From Marinobacterium rhizophilum DSM 18822 (GTDB taxonomy: Bacteria > Pseudomonadota > Gammaproteobacteria > Pseudomonadales > Balneatricaceae), in NCBI RefSeq assembly GCF_000378045.1, contig NZ_KB899091.1, forward strand, positions 1-64,000: a stretch of DNA of 64,000 nucleotides, written 5' to 3'. Positions 28,869 to 37,695 of this stretch are shown here, piece after piece; positions within the stretch are counted from its first letter, which is position 1; each line of letters opens with the position of its first letter. A program made the position numbers and the translations under genes. Under the pieces are notes generated by a model. It did not search any database. It was not told the origin of the DNA and saw only the letters and a list, made by a program, of their open reading frames with translations.

Positions 28869-29798
28869 TTAATTGGCCAGGGCGGGCCGGCCTGAAGCCC
28901 CACCATGTTCGCGAATCCAATCCGCATTGGTTTTAATACCGCCGAGCGGGAAGAAATGCACCTGCTCAACGCCAAAGCCTGGGTTACGCTCTTTGTAATT
29001 AGCTAGCTCAAGCAATACATCGGTAGGCTCGTAGGGCATAATTAACTTAGTTACATCCTTAGCCCGGCGTTGCAATACCCGCATACTGGGCCCCACGCCG
29101 CAAGACATGGCATATTTCATCAGGGTCTGGAGCTTGGCTGGGCCAGCCAGGCCCATATGGATTGGTAGATCAATCCCCTCGTCCGCCAGCCGGTTGGCCC
29201 AGGAGATCACCGGCGCGGCTTCGAAACAGAACTGTGTAGTGATCGCCAGCTTCGCATCGGTCCGCTCGGAAAAAGCACGCTTCCACCTCAAGGCCTGCAT
29301 TACCAGTCTGTCAGAACCATCCGGATCGATATCGCGGTTTCCCTCTGGGTGGCCTGCGACGTGCAGACGTTCGAAGTCATTAAAAAGTCCAGTCTCGATC
29401 AATTGAATGGAACTTTCGAATTCGCCAGCCGGAGTGTTGAGGCCGCCACCCAGTAGCAGTCCCTGTTTGACTCCCGCCTCGCCTTGGTATTGTGCGATCC
29501 AATTAGCCAGTTCAGCACGGTCCTTGATGACACGGGCAGGAAAATGCGGCATCACCGGAAATCCCTCATCGGCCAGGCGACGAGCGGTTCGGACCATATC
29601 CTCAATCGGTGTTCCGTCGATATGCGCGATATAGACGCGGGTACCTGCAGGCAGGATGTCGCGAAAACTCTCCACCTTCTCGGCAGTCCGCGGCATGACC
29701 TCGATCGAGTAGCTGCGAAGGATGTTCTCCAGTAGACGGGGGGCCTGCCCCTCTTTGCTGGCGTCCGTGGATTTACGAAGAAAAGAGAACAACCCCAT
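28869..29798 (-). CDS. Methylenetetrahydrofolate reductase-like protein (MetF family)
   Basis: 309 aa, a TIM-barrel flavoprotein of the MTHFR family. It has an early Glu (SIEVMPRTAEKVESF), RVYIAHIDGTP, GFPVMPHFPAR, LLLGGGLNTPAGEF, VAGHPEGN and KLAITTQFCFEA. It shows the short, divergent form often found beside THF-dependent demethylases rather than the usual MetF of methionine synthesis. In this context it would run in the oxidative direction, from 5-methyl-THF to 5,10-methylene-THF. The ATG has an AGGAGA ribosome site. It lies between dmdA1 (upstream) and folD. Confidence 0.85.
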   Translation of the reverse strand: MGLFSFLRKSTDASKEGQAPRLLENILRSYSIEVMPRTAEKVESFRDILPAGTRVYIAHIDGTPIEDMVRTARRLADEGFPVMPHFPARVIKDRAELANWIAQYQGEAGVKQGLLLGGGLNTPAGEFESSIQLIETGLFNDFERLHVAGHPEGNRDIDPDGSDRLVMQALRWKRAFSERTDAKLAITTQFCFEAAPVISWANRLADEGIDLPIHMGLAGPAKLQTLMKYAMSCGVGPSMRVLQRRAKDVTKLIMPYEPTDVLLELANYKERNPGFGVEQVHFFPLGGIKTNADWIREHGGASGRPALAN

Positions 29799-29964
29799 AA
29801 AATATCTCCTGTCTGCTGGCGGTCGGCCAAGCTCTGTTTTTTATAGTTTCAATGTGTGCGCAGGCACACGGGGTGTTGTCTAGCCCTTCGGCGCGATACC
29901 ACCCTTAGCTTTTTGCTAAAACTAACCCCTGCCAGCTTTATTGAAGGCTCTGACCGAAGCGCGT

Positions 29965-30012
29965 GCACAAAAAAAGAGCCCGCGGTGATAGCGTACTATC
30001 ACCGTGTTTTTT
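29965..30012 (-). terminator. Bidirectional terminator-like hairpin after dmdA1
   Basis: Stem CGGTGATAG/CTATCACCG (29983-29991, 29996-30004) with loop CGTA. On the minus strand it is followed by CGGGCTCTTTTTTT, on the plus strand by TGTTTTTT. It should end or reduce transcription from dmdA1 before the MTHFR-like gene. Confidence 0.8.
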
Positions 30013-30023
30013 GCTTGCTAGGA

Positions 30024-31172
30024 TTAAGTCGCCGCGATTTTCTTGTTAGGGTCAAAGAACGGCCTTTCGACCACAGTGGCAGTTCTTTTCCCGTTAGGCA
30101 TATCAACCTCGAAGGTGGCCCCCATCACCGCAGAATCCGCGCTAACCATGGCCAGCGCAATGTTCTGCTCCAGACGCGGAGAGAACACGGCAGAAGTCAC
30201 CCTGCCCACGCACTCGCCGGCGTTTTCCAGTGCCCAGAATCTGGTGTTTGGACCCGACAGTGCCGCACCGTCGATCACCAGGCCAACCTGCTTGCGAGAT
30301 ACACCTTCTTCACGGATACGCTTGAGGGCAGCCTTACCAATGAAGTCAGCCTCCATATCCAGCTCAACCAGCCGATCAAGCCCCAGTTCATAGGGATTGG
30401 TATTGATGTCCATATCCGCGTGGTAGGACAGCATTCCGCCCTCAATACGGCGAATTGACGACGTATGACCCGGCTTAAGACCAAACGGAGCACCTGCAGC
30501 CATGATCTTTTCCCACAGCTCGTCACCCTTTGAAGCATCCTGCAAATAGAGCTCATAGCCCAGTTCGCTAGACCAGCCGGTGCGAGAAATGATCAGAGGA
30601 ATACCGTCAAGGTCATACTCGCGCAGCCAGTAGTAGCGCAGATCGGTAATGCTCTCACCGAACAGCACCTTCATGATTTCTCCGGACTTCGGACCCTGCA
30701 GTTGAAGCGGAGATACATCCGGTTCGCGAATCTGCACATCCAGTCCGGAGTGGACAGCAACACCCTGCGCCCACAGCAAAATGTCGCTGTCAGCCAGAGA
30801 GATCCAGAAGCGGTTTTCTTCGAGACGGAGCAGGATCGGATCGTTCAGAATTCCGCCTTCAGCATTGGTGATCAGTACATATTTGCACTGACCGACCGCA
30901 CATTTTGACAGGTCCCGGGGAGTAAGCATCTGAACAAATTTGGCGGCATCAGGGCCGGTGATCTCAACCTGACGCTCGACCGCGACATCGCAGAGAATCG
31001 CGTCGTTGACCAGGTTCCAGAAATTCTGCTCCGGGCTACCGAAATCACGGGGGATATACATGTGGTTGTAGACGGAAAAACCGGTGGCGCCCCAGCGCAC
31101 GGTGGCATCGAAATACGGAGACTTACGGATCTGTGTGCCGAAGCCAAATTCTTTTTGTTCTTGCTTACTCAT
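30024..31172 (-). CDS. DmdA-like THF-dependent demethylase (GcvT family), copy 1
   Basis: 382 aa. It has the aminomethyltransferase (GcvT) fold with blocks that resemble dimethylsulfoniopropionate demethylase: GFSVYNHMYIP, CDVAVERQVEITGPDAAKF, MLTPRDLSK, GGILNDPI and WISLADSDILLW. DmdA moves a methyl group from DMSP to THF, giving methylmercaptopropionate and 5-methyl-THF. The downstream MTHFR-like and FolD genes would oxidise that methyl group. ATG with a GAGGAT ribosome site. It differs from copy 2 (33913-35061) at 13 of 382 residues by my count. Other methylated substrates such as betaines or aryl methyl ethers cannot be excluded by sequence alone. Confidence 0.72.
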   Translation of the reverse strand: MSKQEQKEFGFGTQIRKSPYFDATVRWGATGFSVYNHMYIPRDFGSPEQNFWNLVNDAILCDVAVERQVEITGPDAAKFVQMLTPRDLSKCAVGQCKYVLITNAEGGILNDPILLRLEENRFWISLADSDILLWAQGVAVHSGLDVQIREPDVSPLQLQGPKSGEIMKVLFGESITDLRYYWLREYDLDGIPLIISRTGWSSELGYELYLQDASKGDELWEKIMAAGAPFGLKPGHTSSIRRIEGGMLSYHADMDINTNPYELGLDRLVELDMEADFIGKAALKRIREEGVSRKQVGLVIDGAALSGPNTRFWALENAGECVGRVTSAVFSPRLEQNIALAMVSADSAVMGATFEVDMPNGKRTATVVERPFFDPNKKIAAT

Positions 31173-31189
31173 TTATTGATCCTCTGATT

Positions 31190-31345
31190 GTGCGGTTGCG
31201 TCCCTAGTCGTAACACTTCAGACAACTAAACACGCTTGAACAAGGTAATGATATGAGAAACACCCCGAAGCCGGGGCCTAAACGAAGGCAGCAAACATGG
31301 GAAACAGGACTATTTTTCTGTGCGCTTTGGACCGTTTGGACTAGT
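31190..31345 (-). promoter_or_regulatory. Conserved upstream region of dmdA copy 1
   Basis: This stretch is largely conserved with 35084-35238 before copy 2. On the plus strand the most conserved part ends CAGGACTATTTTTCTGTG followed by two direct TTTGGAC boxes (TTTGGACcgTTTGGAC) with 9-bp spacing. Conservation next to diverged bases suggests a promoter or regulator site, or an untranslated leader. No -35/-10 pair was called. Confidence 0.5.
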
Positions 31346-31544
31346 CGATCCTGGGCCACTCGCAACCCGTTGATTTGTAATGGACTATACAGTGCAGCGA
31401 ATAGCGCAGACCCTTCGTTTTCACGCCTTACAGCCCAAAACGTTGCAGAATCGTCGAATTGTGAAGCCCAGGAAGAAGCCGCTGGCACCATAAAGCGCCA
31501 TGTTCAAGCCACGCTTGGAGGACACCGTCAATCCGGCCCATCCG

Positions 31545-31785
31545 CTGGTGCACCTGACAGCGATCATGACACTAACAGATATCAGAAGCCGGAGACCTGC
31601 TTCGTTGACCTTGGCGATAAGGGCTCAGGCGTGGACGATGTCCAGGTGATCATCGCCGGTCAGAAGCGGGGCGTGCCGGAGTCGAAGAAGCGCTGGATAC
31701 GGCAGCAAAACAGTGTCGAGCCGGTCACTGTGCACCTGAAATCAGATGGCAAGATGCGACTGACATTTACTTCTTGAAAAGTCAT
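31545..31785 (+). pseudogene. IS5-family transposase remnant
   Basis: A plus-strand frame reads PETCFVDLGDKGSGVDD, AGQKRGVPESKKR and EPVTVHLKSDGKM, which parallels the C-terminal DDE part of IS5-type transposases and the better preserved remnant at 59600-60282. The start of the gene and the last part are missing. Confidence 0.65.
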
Positions 31786-31915
31786 GTTCAAGGGGACTTA
31801 TTTGATATCTCGCTAGAGAAATGCGAAGAAGGAGAAAGTGTAGGGAACAGCGCCATACACCCTGTAGCACCTGGAAAGTGAATAGCTCGCTACCTGAGCC
31901 TTGAAAAACTTCTAA

Positions 31916-32125
31916 CAGGTTGTTGAAAAGCGTTAGCGAGGCAGCTAGCGCAAGCGGTGCTCCGCCCGGGCAAAAACCGGCGAAATGAGGGAGTTTATGG
32001 CCTATAAATGACCGATTTATTCGCTTCGTTCACCTCTTCGGGGCCGCACTAAAGTGCGTTCAGGCAATGCCTGTGAGCCGATTTTTAACGCCGCGATAGC
32101 AACGCAGGTAGTTTTTCAACAGCCA
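31916..32125. mobile_element. MITE-like element with TGTTGAAAA inverted ends
   Basis: About 210 bp bounded by GGTTGTTGAAAA (31919-31930) and its inverted form TTTTTCAACAGCC (32112-32124). It has no coding capacity and many internal short inverted repeats (for example GCCGCAC...GTGCG). The ends resemble those of IS1182/IS5-type elements, so it is probably a non-autonomous derivative moved in trans. Confidence 0.65.
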
Positions 32126-32179
32126 GCTAAGTCTTTGGAAAAAGAATCACGATAGCAGGCCCTAGCTTTCGATGCCGGC

Positions 32180-32806
32180 TCATACTATCTGCTGGATGCT
32201 CATTGCCAGCCGGGTACGGTTATACACGTCTAGTTTGCGGTAGATACGGGATAGATGGTTCTTGATAGTGCTCTCCGTCAGGCACATCTGCAGTCCGATC
32301 TGTTTATTACTCAAACCATATTTGAGGTGGTTGAGCACGCACTTCTCCTTCTCGGACAACAGGGTTAACCTGGCCACCAGGAAGTCCCGGCCCGGAGTGT
32401 TAAGCCAGTAGCGTTTGTCTTTTTCAGGATACAAGAAGCTGCCCTTGAGTACCGAGGACAGGGCTTCACTCAGCTTCTCCAACGATGAAGACTTCAGTAT
32501 CACACCACTAGCGCCACAGAGATACGCTTTGCGTACAAAACTGGTGCTTACAAGATCGGTCATAATCAGTACAGGCAACTCAACGTGACTGGCCAGCAAC
32601 CTTTCCAGCTGTCGAAAATAGTCCAGCTCCGGTAAACAAGCATCCAGTATCAGCAGATCCGTGTTTTGGACGCGCGCCAAGGTTGCTTGCACCTCATGCC
32701 ATGCCTCGATCTCCCAACAGGCACAATCCAGACCGGCGTTTTTCAACCCGATCTGGACACCCAGGCGGTAGGCTGGTGAACGATCAGCTATCAGTACATT
32801 TAACAT
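32180..32806 (-). CDS. LuxR/NarL-type response regulator
   Basis: 208 aa. N-terminal receiver with VLIADRS, phospho-Asp in LLILDACLPELD and Lys in GVILKSSS. A C-terminal LuxR helix-turn-helix follows (LTLLSEKEKCVLNHLKYGLSNKQIGLQMCLTESTIKNHLSRIYRKLDV). The acidic pocket has a single Asp at the N-terminus rather than a pair, so it may respond weakly to phosphorylation. The ATG at 32806 gives a normal receiver start. It lies 96 bp after purU on the same strand with no kinase nearby, and could control the surrounding C1/demethylase genes. Confidence 0.85.
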   Translation of the reverse strand: MLNVLIADRSPAYRLGVQIGLKNAGLDCACWEIEAWHEVQATLARVQNTDLLILDACLPELDYFRQLERLLASHVELPVLIMTDLVSTSFVRKAYLCGASGVILKSSSLEKLSEALSSVLKGSFLYPEKDKRYWLNTPGRDFLVARLTLLSEKEKCVLNHLKYGLSNKQIGLQMCLTESTIKNHLSRIYRKLDVYNRTRLAMSIQQIV

Positions 32807-32902
32807 AGTCAAAATCGCCCCCCTCATTGAACAAAAGCGGATCACCCTATTACCAGAGCGATCCGCTTGCAGATTTAGAGGAACCCAGCATTGAAGCGAA
32901 GG

Positions 32903-33775
32903 TTAGTGTCCCGGGAAGACAACCGTTTTTTTGCCATTGACGAAACAGCGTCGTTCAACATGCAACTTAATCGCCTTTGCCAGTGCGAGGCGCTCGGTAT
33001 CACGTCCTTTTGCTACCAGGCGCTCCGGCGTATAGGTGTGATCCACCGGCTCCACTCCCTGGGTGATGATCGGACCTTCGTCCAGGTCTTTACTGACGTA
33101 ATGTGCGGTGGCCCCTACCAGCTTCACCCCTTTGTCATAGGCCTGATGATACGGCTTTGCGCCTTTGAATCCCGGCAGCAGCGAGTGGTGGATATTGATG
33201 GCACGTCCGTGCAGTTTTTTGCACATATCGTCGGACAGTACCTGCATGTAGCGAGCCAGTACAACCAAATCAGCATCGACTTTCTGGATGATCTCCCACA
33301 TCTCGGCTTCCTGCTGCGGTTTGGTGTCCGCAGTAATGGGCAGGTGGTAATACGGGATATGGTACCACTCAGCCAGCCTTTTCAGGTCAGGATGGTTGGA
33401 TATGATAGCCGGAATCTCGATATTAAGTGCACCGATACTGTGGCGATGCAAAATATCCTGCAGACAGTGGTCGTACTTTGATACAAGAATAACCAGTTTA
33501 TCCGGAGTCGAAGAATCCCGCAGATCCCATTCGGCGTCAAAGCCTGCAGCCCGGTCACCAAACTGGCTCCGCAGGCTTTCTTCAGCCAGCTCACCGGCAC
33601 CTATGTAGCGGAACTCTACACGGAAGAAAAACCGCTCAACATCATCGTCGTCAAAAGTATGTATCTCATACGCATAACACTCGTGCTTATACAAGCATCC
33701 GATGATCAGGTCGAGCACACCCAGTTTGCTAGCTGAGCTTCCGCTAAGGATATAGGTTTTTTCATTTGCGTTCAT
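32903..33775 (-). CDS. purU: Formyltetrahydrofolate deformylase PurU
   Basis: 290 aa. An N-terminal ACT-like regulatory region (about 5-85) is followed by a formyltransferase-fold hydrolase domain with VILVSKYDHCLQDIL, PAIISNHPDL, INIHHSLLPGFKGAKPYHQA and GATAHYVSKDLDEGPII. The Asn-His-Asp catalytic set sits in these blocks. It hydrolyses 10-formyl-THF to formate and THF. Beside a demethylase, a MetF-like enzyme and FolD, it completes a route that releases methyl carbon as formate and recycles THF. ATG at 33775 with AAGGA upstream. It is followed by the LuxR-type gene. Confidence 0.95.
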   Translation of the reverse strand: MNANEKTYILSGSSASKLGVLDLIIGCLYKHECYAYEIHTFDDDDVERFFFRVEFRYIGAGELAEESLRSQFGDRAAGFDAEWDLRDSSTPDKLVILVSKYDHCLQDILHRHSIGALNIEIPAIISNHPDLKRLAEWYHIPYYHLPITADTKPQQEAEMWEIIQKVDADLVVLARYMQVLSDDMCKKLHGRAINIHHSLLPGFKGAKPYHQAYDKGVKLVGATAHYVSKDLDEGPIITQGVEPVDHTYTPERLVAKGRDTERLALAKAIKLHVERRCFVNGKKTVVFPGH

Positions 33776-33816
33776 AACACTTGGTCCTTTAATCAATTCA
33801 TTCGCCAGCTTAGGCT

Positions 33817-33862
33817 TCAGTAGATATTGGTGTTGGACGACCCAACCTCAAATATCTACTGA
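33817..33862 (-). promoter_or_regulatory. Long hairpin between dmdA2 and purU
   Basis: A 12-bp stem TCAGTAGATATT/AATATCTACTGA (33817-33828, 33851-33862) with an inner GTTGG/CCAAC stem. There is no strong T-run, so it looks more like an mRNA processing or stability element than a terminator. Confidence 0.5.
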
Positions 33863-33912
33863 GACGCCTCGGACTGAAAACCTTTTAATAATTGTTCTTA
33901 TAGATACTAAGA

Positions 33913-35061
33913 TTAAGTCGCCGCGATTTTCTTGTTAGGGTCAAAGAACGGCCTTTCGACCACAGTGGCTGTTCTTTTCCCGTTAGGCATATCAACCTCG
34001 AAGGTCGTCCCAAGTACCGCAGAATCCGCGCTAACCATGGCCAGCGCAATGTTCTGCTCCAGACGCGGAGAGAACACGGCAGAAGTGACCTTGCCTACAC
34101 ACTCGCCGTCTTTTTCCAGTGCCCAGAATTTGGTGTTTGGACCCGACAGTGCCGCACCGTCGATCACCAGACCAACCTGCTTGCGAGATACACCTTCTTC
34201 ACGGATACGTTTGAGAGCAGCCTTACCAATGAAGTCAGCCTCCATATCCAGCTCAACCAGCCGATCAAGACCCAGTTCATAGGGATTGGTATTGATGTCC
34301 ATATCCGCGTGGTAGGACAGCATTCCGCCTTCAATACGGCGAATTGTCGACGTATGGCCCGGCTTAAGACCAAACGGAGCACCTGCAGCCATGATCTTTT
34401 CCCACAACTCGTCACCCTTTGAAGCATCCTGCAAATAGAGCTCATAGCCCAGTTCGCTAGACCAGCCGGTGCGAGAAATGATCAGAGGAATACCGTCAAG
34501 GTCATACTCGCGCAGCCAGTAGTAGCGCAGATCGGTAATGCTCTCACCGAATATCGCCTTCATGATCTCTCCGGACTTCGGACCCTGCAGTTGAAGCGGA
34601 GATACATCCGGTTCGCGGATCTGCACATCCAGCCCAGAGTGGATAGCGACACCCTGCGCCCACAGCAAAATGTCGCTGTCAGCCAGAGAGATCCAGAAGC
34701 GGTTTTCCTCGAGACGGAGCAGGATCGGATCGTTCAGAATTCCGCCTTCAGCATTGGTAATCAGCACATATTTGCACTGACCCACGGCACACTTTGAAAG
34801 ATCCCGGGGAGTAAGCATTTGAACAAATTTGGCGGCATCAGGACCCGTAATCTCGACCTGACGTTCTACCGCAACATCACAGAGAATTGCGTCGTTGACC
34901 AGGTTCCAGAAATTTTGTTCGGGATTCCCGAAATCGCGGGGAATATACATGTGGTTATACACAGAGAACCCGTTGGCACCCCAGCGCACGGTTGCGTCGA
35001 AATAAGGAGATTTGCGGATTTGTGTTCCAAAGCCAAATTCTTTTTGTTCTTGCTTACCCAT
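33913..35061 (-). CDS. DmdA-like THF-dependent demethylase (GcvT family), copy 2
   Basis: 382 aa, almost identical to copy 1. The differences I see are Gly2, Asn30, Asn46 and about ten mostly conservative changes later (for example KVL to KAI, SS to ST, ENAGECVGR to EKDGECVGK). All recognised GcvT/DmdA-like blocks are retained, so it should have the same reaction: methyl transfer from DMSP or a related donor to THF. ATG with a GAGGAA ribosome site. It leads the minus-strand order dmdA2-purU-LuxR. The pair probably arose by duplication of the gene together with about 160 bp of upstream DNA. Confidence 0.72.
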   Translation of the reverse strand: MGKQEQKEFGFGTQIRKSPYFDATVRWGANGFSVYNHMYIPRDFGNPEQNFWNLVNDAILCDVAVERQVEITGPDAAKFVQMLTPRDLSKCAVGQCKYVLITNAEGGILNDPILLRLEENRFWISLADSDILLWAQGVAIHSGLDVQIREPDVSPLQLQGPKSGEIMKAIFGESITDLRYYWLREYDLDGIPLIISRTGWSSELGYELYLQDASKGDELWEKIMAAGAPFGLKPGHTSTIRRIEGGMLSYHADMDINTNPYELGLDRLVELDMEADFIGKAALKRIREEGVSRKQVGLVIDGAALSGPNTKFWALEKDGECVGKVTSAVFSPRLEQNIALAMVSADSAVLGTTFEVDMPNGKRTATVVERPFFDPNKKIAAT

Positions 35062-35083
35062 TTCTTTTTCCTCTTATTGTGCG

Positions 35084-35238
35084 ATCGCGTCCCTAGTCGT
35101 GGCAGCGCGCAGAGCTAAAAACACGTGACAAGGGAATGATATGAGAAACTTGCCGAATTCGGGGCCTAAACAAAGGCGACAAAAATGGCTAACAGGACTA
35201 TTTTTCTGTGGACTTTGGACCGTTTGGACTAAAGCCAG
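35084..35238 (-). promoter_or_regulatory. Conserved upstream region of dmdA copy 2
   Basis: It matches the region before copy 1, including GCGTCCCTAGTCGT near the gene, AATGATATGAGAAAC, and the distal TTTGGACcgTTTGGAC double box. This is probably the promoter or regulatory region shared by both copies. Confidence 0.5.
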
Positions 35239-35239
35239 A

Positions 35240-35832
35240 TTTGGCACCAAATAGCGTCGAACAGACGTACGCTCGACCGCCCAGCGCCATGCTCTAAAAC
35301 CGGCTCTGTCGCAGAATTTTTCAAAGCCAAAGAAGGAGGGGTTACGACACACTTAGGGAACCGGGCTGGATTCCCACGTCAAGCTTGGCCTTACGGGTCA
35401 CGGCAACTGGGCATGAAGTTACGTGTGGCTTGAGCAGTTGTTAAAGACCCAAGCGATTCGTCATCTTAAGGACATGACGGCTGTCCCAGCTTTGGTGATG
35501 CGCGAACCGGGATAATCGCAAGCCTGCTTGAATCCGGCCGGTAGAACCCCTAGGCTGTGAGTGTCCTGTTTCCGGCATGCGGGAGGGGCCCGTAGACCGA
35601 AATCAACTATCACCCCAGGATGGAGCACCCGGCTCTGCATCTATTCCCGGTCGGTATACCGTTCCAAGAATTAGCAGGTATGCCTTCATCAAAACTCCCG
35701 GGCCCGTCCCCTTTTATGTGAGCGCCGCATGTTAATCAAAGCAAATACGGATTTCGAACATCAACGGGCGGTCATTGCGCAGCAGGGGCCGAAACGGGCC
35801 GGAATCCCCGACGCTTGTCTGGGGGCAGCAGC
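35240..35832. other. Region without recognisable gene
   Basis: Nearly 600 bp between dmdA2 and the MFS gene. I see no supported coding region or repeat. Base composition becomes more GC-rich toward the right, in keeping with the following block. Confidence 0.4.
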
Positions 35833-37104
35833 ATGAGGTCTCTTTCAAGCACAGGGTTTGCGCTGTTCGGTGCAGCGCTGGTCGCGATCAGTTACGGGCT
35901 CGCGCGCTTCGCCTTCGGGCTGTTCGTGCCCCCTATCCGCGCCGAGCTGGGCCTAACGCCCTCCGTGATCGGCATCATCGGCGCGCTGCCGCTCATCAGT
36001 TTCTTGCTGTCCACTCTGGTCGCACCGCTCGCCGCCGATCGCCTCGGTGCCCGCAACACGGCGGTGCTGTCCGGTAGTTTTGGCGTCGGCGGTCTGGCGC
36101 TGATCAGCCAGGCCTCTGATGCTCTATCACTCGGCGCGGGTGTGTTCGCTTGCGGCATTTGTACCGGCCTGATGATGCCGGCGCTCACGGCCGCCATGCA
36201 GGCGCTGGTGAAGCGCTCGCTGCATGGACGCGTAAGCTCGGTCATGAACGCGGGTACCAGCATTGGCGTGGCCGTTGCTGTGCCGTCGGTTCTGTTCCTG
36301 GCCGGCGCCTGGCGTTTTGCATACCTGTCCTTTGCCGTCCTGACGGGCATCGGGGTGCTCGCCGCGTGGTACTTTATCCCCTCGGTGTCCCGGATCACGC
36401 CGACGGACGCCGCGCCACCGCCTCCGATCAGCAACCTGCAGTGGTCGCGTCTCTTCAGGCTCTCGCTGTTTGCATTCGTGATGGGCTTCGTCGCCTCCGC
36501 ATACTGGATCTTCGCGCCCGACCTGATGACCACCCTCGGCGCCCTGCCGCCCAGCGCAACCGGGTGGCTGTGGCTGGCGGTTGGCGTCGCCGGCCTTGGA
36601 GGTGCCGTGGTGGCCGACCTGGCCGATCGCAACAACCCACCCATCACGCACGCACTGATGCTGACAATGCTGTCCGCGAGCCTGGCATTGCTCGCCGCCA
36701 GCCCCGGTCAGCTGGTGCTCGCGACATTTTCCGCGCTGGTCTTCGGACTGGCCTATATGAGTCTGACAGGGCTCTATCTGATGACCGGTATCCGTCTGTT
36801 GCCGGGCCGACTGTCGATGGGACCGGTACTGCCATTCATGGCTTGCGCGCTCGGGCAGGCGGCCGGCTCGCCCGTCGTCGGCATGCTGGTAAATGAATTC
36901 GGCTACGCCGATACGTTTACCATATTCTCCGCGATCGGCATTCTGGTGGCGATCTTGTCGCCACTGTACCCACGCCACCTTGAGCATGGGCACGAAGAGG
37001 AAATTGAGGACGATACCGGCCTCCAGGCGGCGTTCGATCACCAGCTCCTGGACGCGGATGGCGAGCCGCTAATGCCCGTCACGGAAAACGCTAAACACCT
37101 GTAG
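35833..37104 (+). CDS. Major facilitator superfamily transporter
   Basis: 423 aa with about 12 hydrophobic helices and the MFS A-loop-like segment VAPLAADRLGARNTAVLSG between helices 2 and 3. The first helix pair SYGLARFAFGLFVPPIRAELGLTPSVIG is typical of the YbfB/CynX-like MFS group. A charged cytoplasmic tail (HLEHGHEEEIEDD) closes it. The ATG at 35833 has a GGGGG ribosome-like site; a TTG at 35815 is less likely. It stands alone, ahead of the hpa cluster on the opposite strand, and could carry an aromatic or organic acid. The substrate is unknown. Confidence 0.85.
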   Translation: MRSLSSTGFALFGAALVAISYGLARFAFGLFVPPIRAELGLTPSVIGIIGALPLISFLLSTLVAPLAADRLGARNTAVLSGSFGVGGLALISQASDALSLGAGVFACGICTGLMMPALTAAMQALVKRSLHGRVSSVMNAGTSIGVAVAVPSVLFLAGAWRFAYLSFAVLTGIGVLAAWYFIPSVSRITPTDAAPPPPISNLQWSRLFRLSLFAFVMGFVASAYWIFAPDLMTTLGALPPSATGWLWLAVGVAGLGGAVVADLADRNNPPITHALMLTMLSASLALLAASPGQLVLATFSALVFGLAYMSLTGLYLMTGIRLLPGRLSMGPVLPFMACALGQAAGSPVVGMLVNEFGYADTFTIFSAIGILVAILSPLYPRHLEHGHEEEIEDDTGLQAAFDHQLLDADGEPLMPVTENAKHL

Positions 37105-37201
37105 CCGACACGCAAAGCCAGAGAAACCGGGACACCCACATTCTGATCGTTTAGGCCGTTCTATTTCGACCCGAAACGCGCACGGAATCCTGAAAGACGC
37201 C

Positions 37202-37227
37202 TTTTTTTTGGGGGGGGGGGGGGGGGG
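37202..37227. repeat. Adjacent homopolymers T8-G18
   Basis: Eight T followed by eighteen G, directly after the MFS gene. Such a run is prone to slippage and to assembly error. It lies at the left edge of the tRNA-derived repeat block. Confidence 0.9.
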
Positions 37228-37338
37228 AGCGTTTTGGCGGCGCCCCCGGGTCAACCTCACCCGACACCCACGGGTGATCTCTTCCAACAGCAAGCGGCGC
37301 TGATCGGTGGCGCCGGCGAAACCCGCGTGCGGGGGCGG

Positions 37339-37492
37339 CCCCGACGAATAAAAGGCAGGTCGCCTACTGGGTCGGCACTTTCTTTGACGTCACACGATAG
37401 GATGTACAGGAGCGGGAAACGAGACTGGACCGGCGGCCGGCGTCCCGGCGGCCGGCGTCCCGGCGGCCGGCGCCACGGTTACGGGCCCGACC
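37339..37492 (-). repeat. Isolated copy of the tRNA-Gly 3'-end repeat unit
   Basis: It contains the last part of tRNA-Gly (AGGAGCGGGAAACGAGACT, 37408-37426), preceded by about 67 bp that closely match 58893-58959 and followed by three direct copies of CGGCGGCCGGCGTCC-like 15-mers. The same order of modules occurs in the tandem units after tRNA-Gly at 59183, but here no tRNA gene is attached. Confidence 0.8.
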
Positions 37493-37695
37493 CAGTAAGC
37501 GGAGCCTGAGCAGCAGCGACCGGTACCAATGCGGACGCTGCTGTAGCACACAGAATTCATACTGATTGACAGCGAACAGGAGGCTTGGAGCAGAGATTAC
37601 AGTACACCGTTGTTAATCAACGGGTGGCAGGGACACTTCACCACAGCCCCTACCCGATGCCTTGTGCCAAGCCAAGGCATCAGGAGATGTCCAAA

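Noticed and set aside
35240-35832. A group II intron 3' end or a maturase remnant
   Set aside because: I could not find a convincing domain V or maturase motif; composition alone is not evidence.
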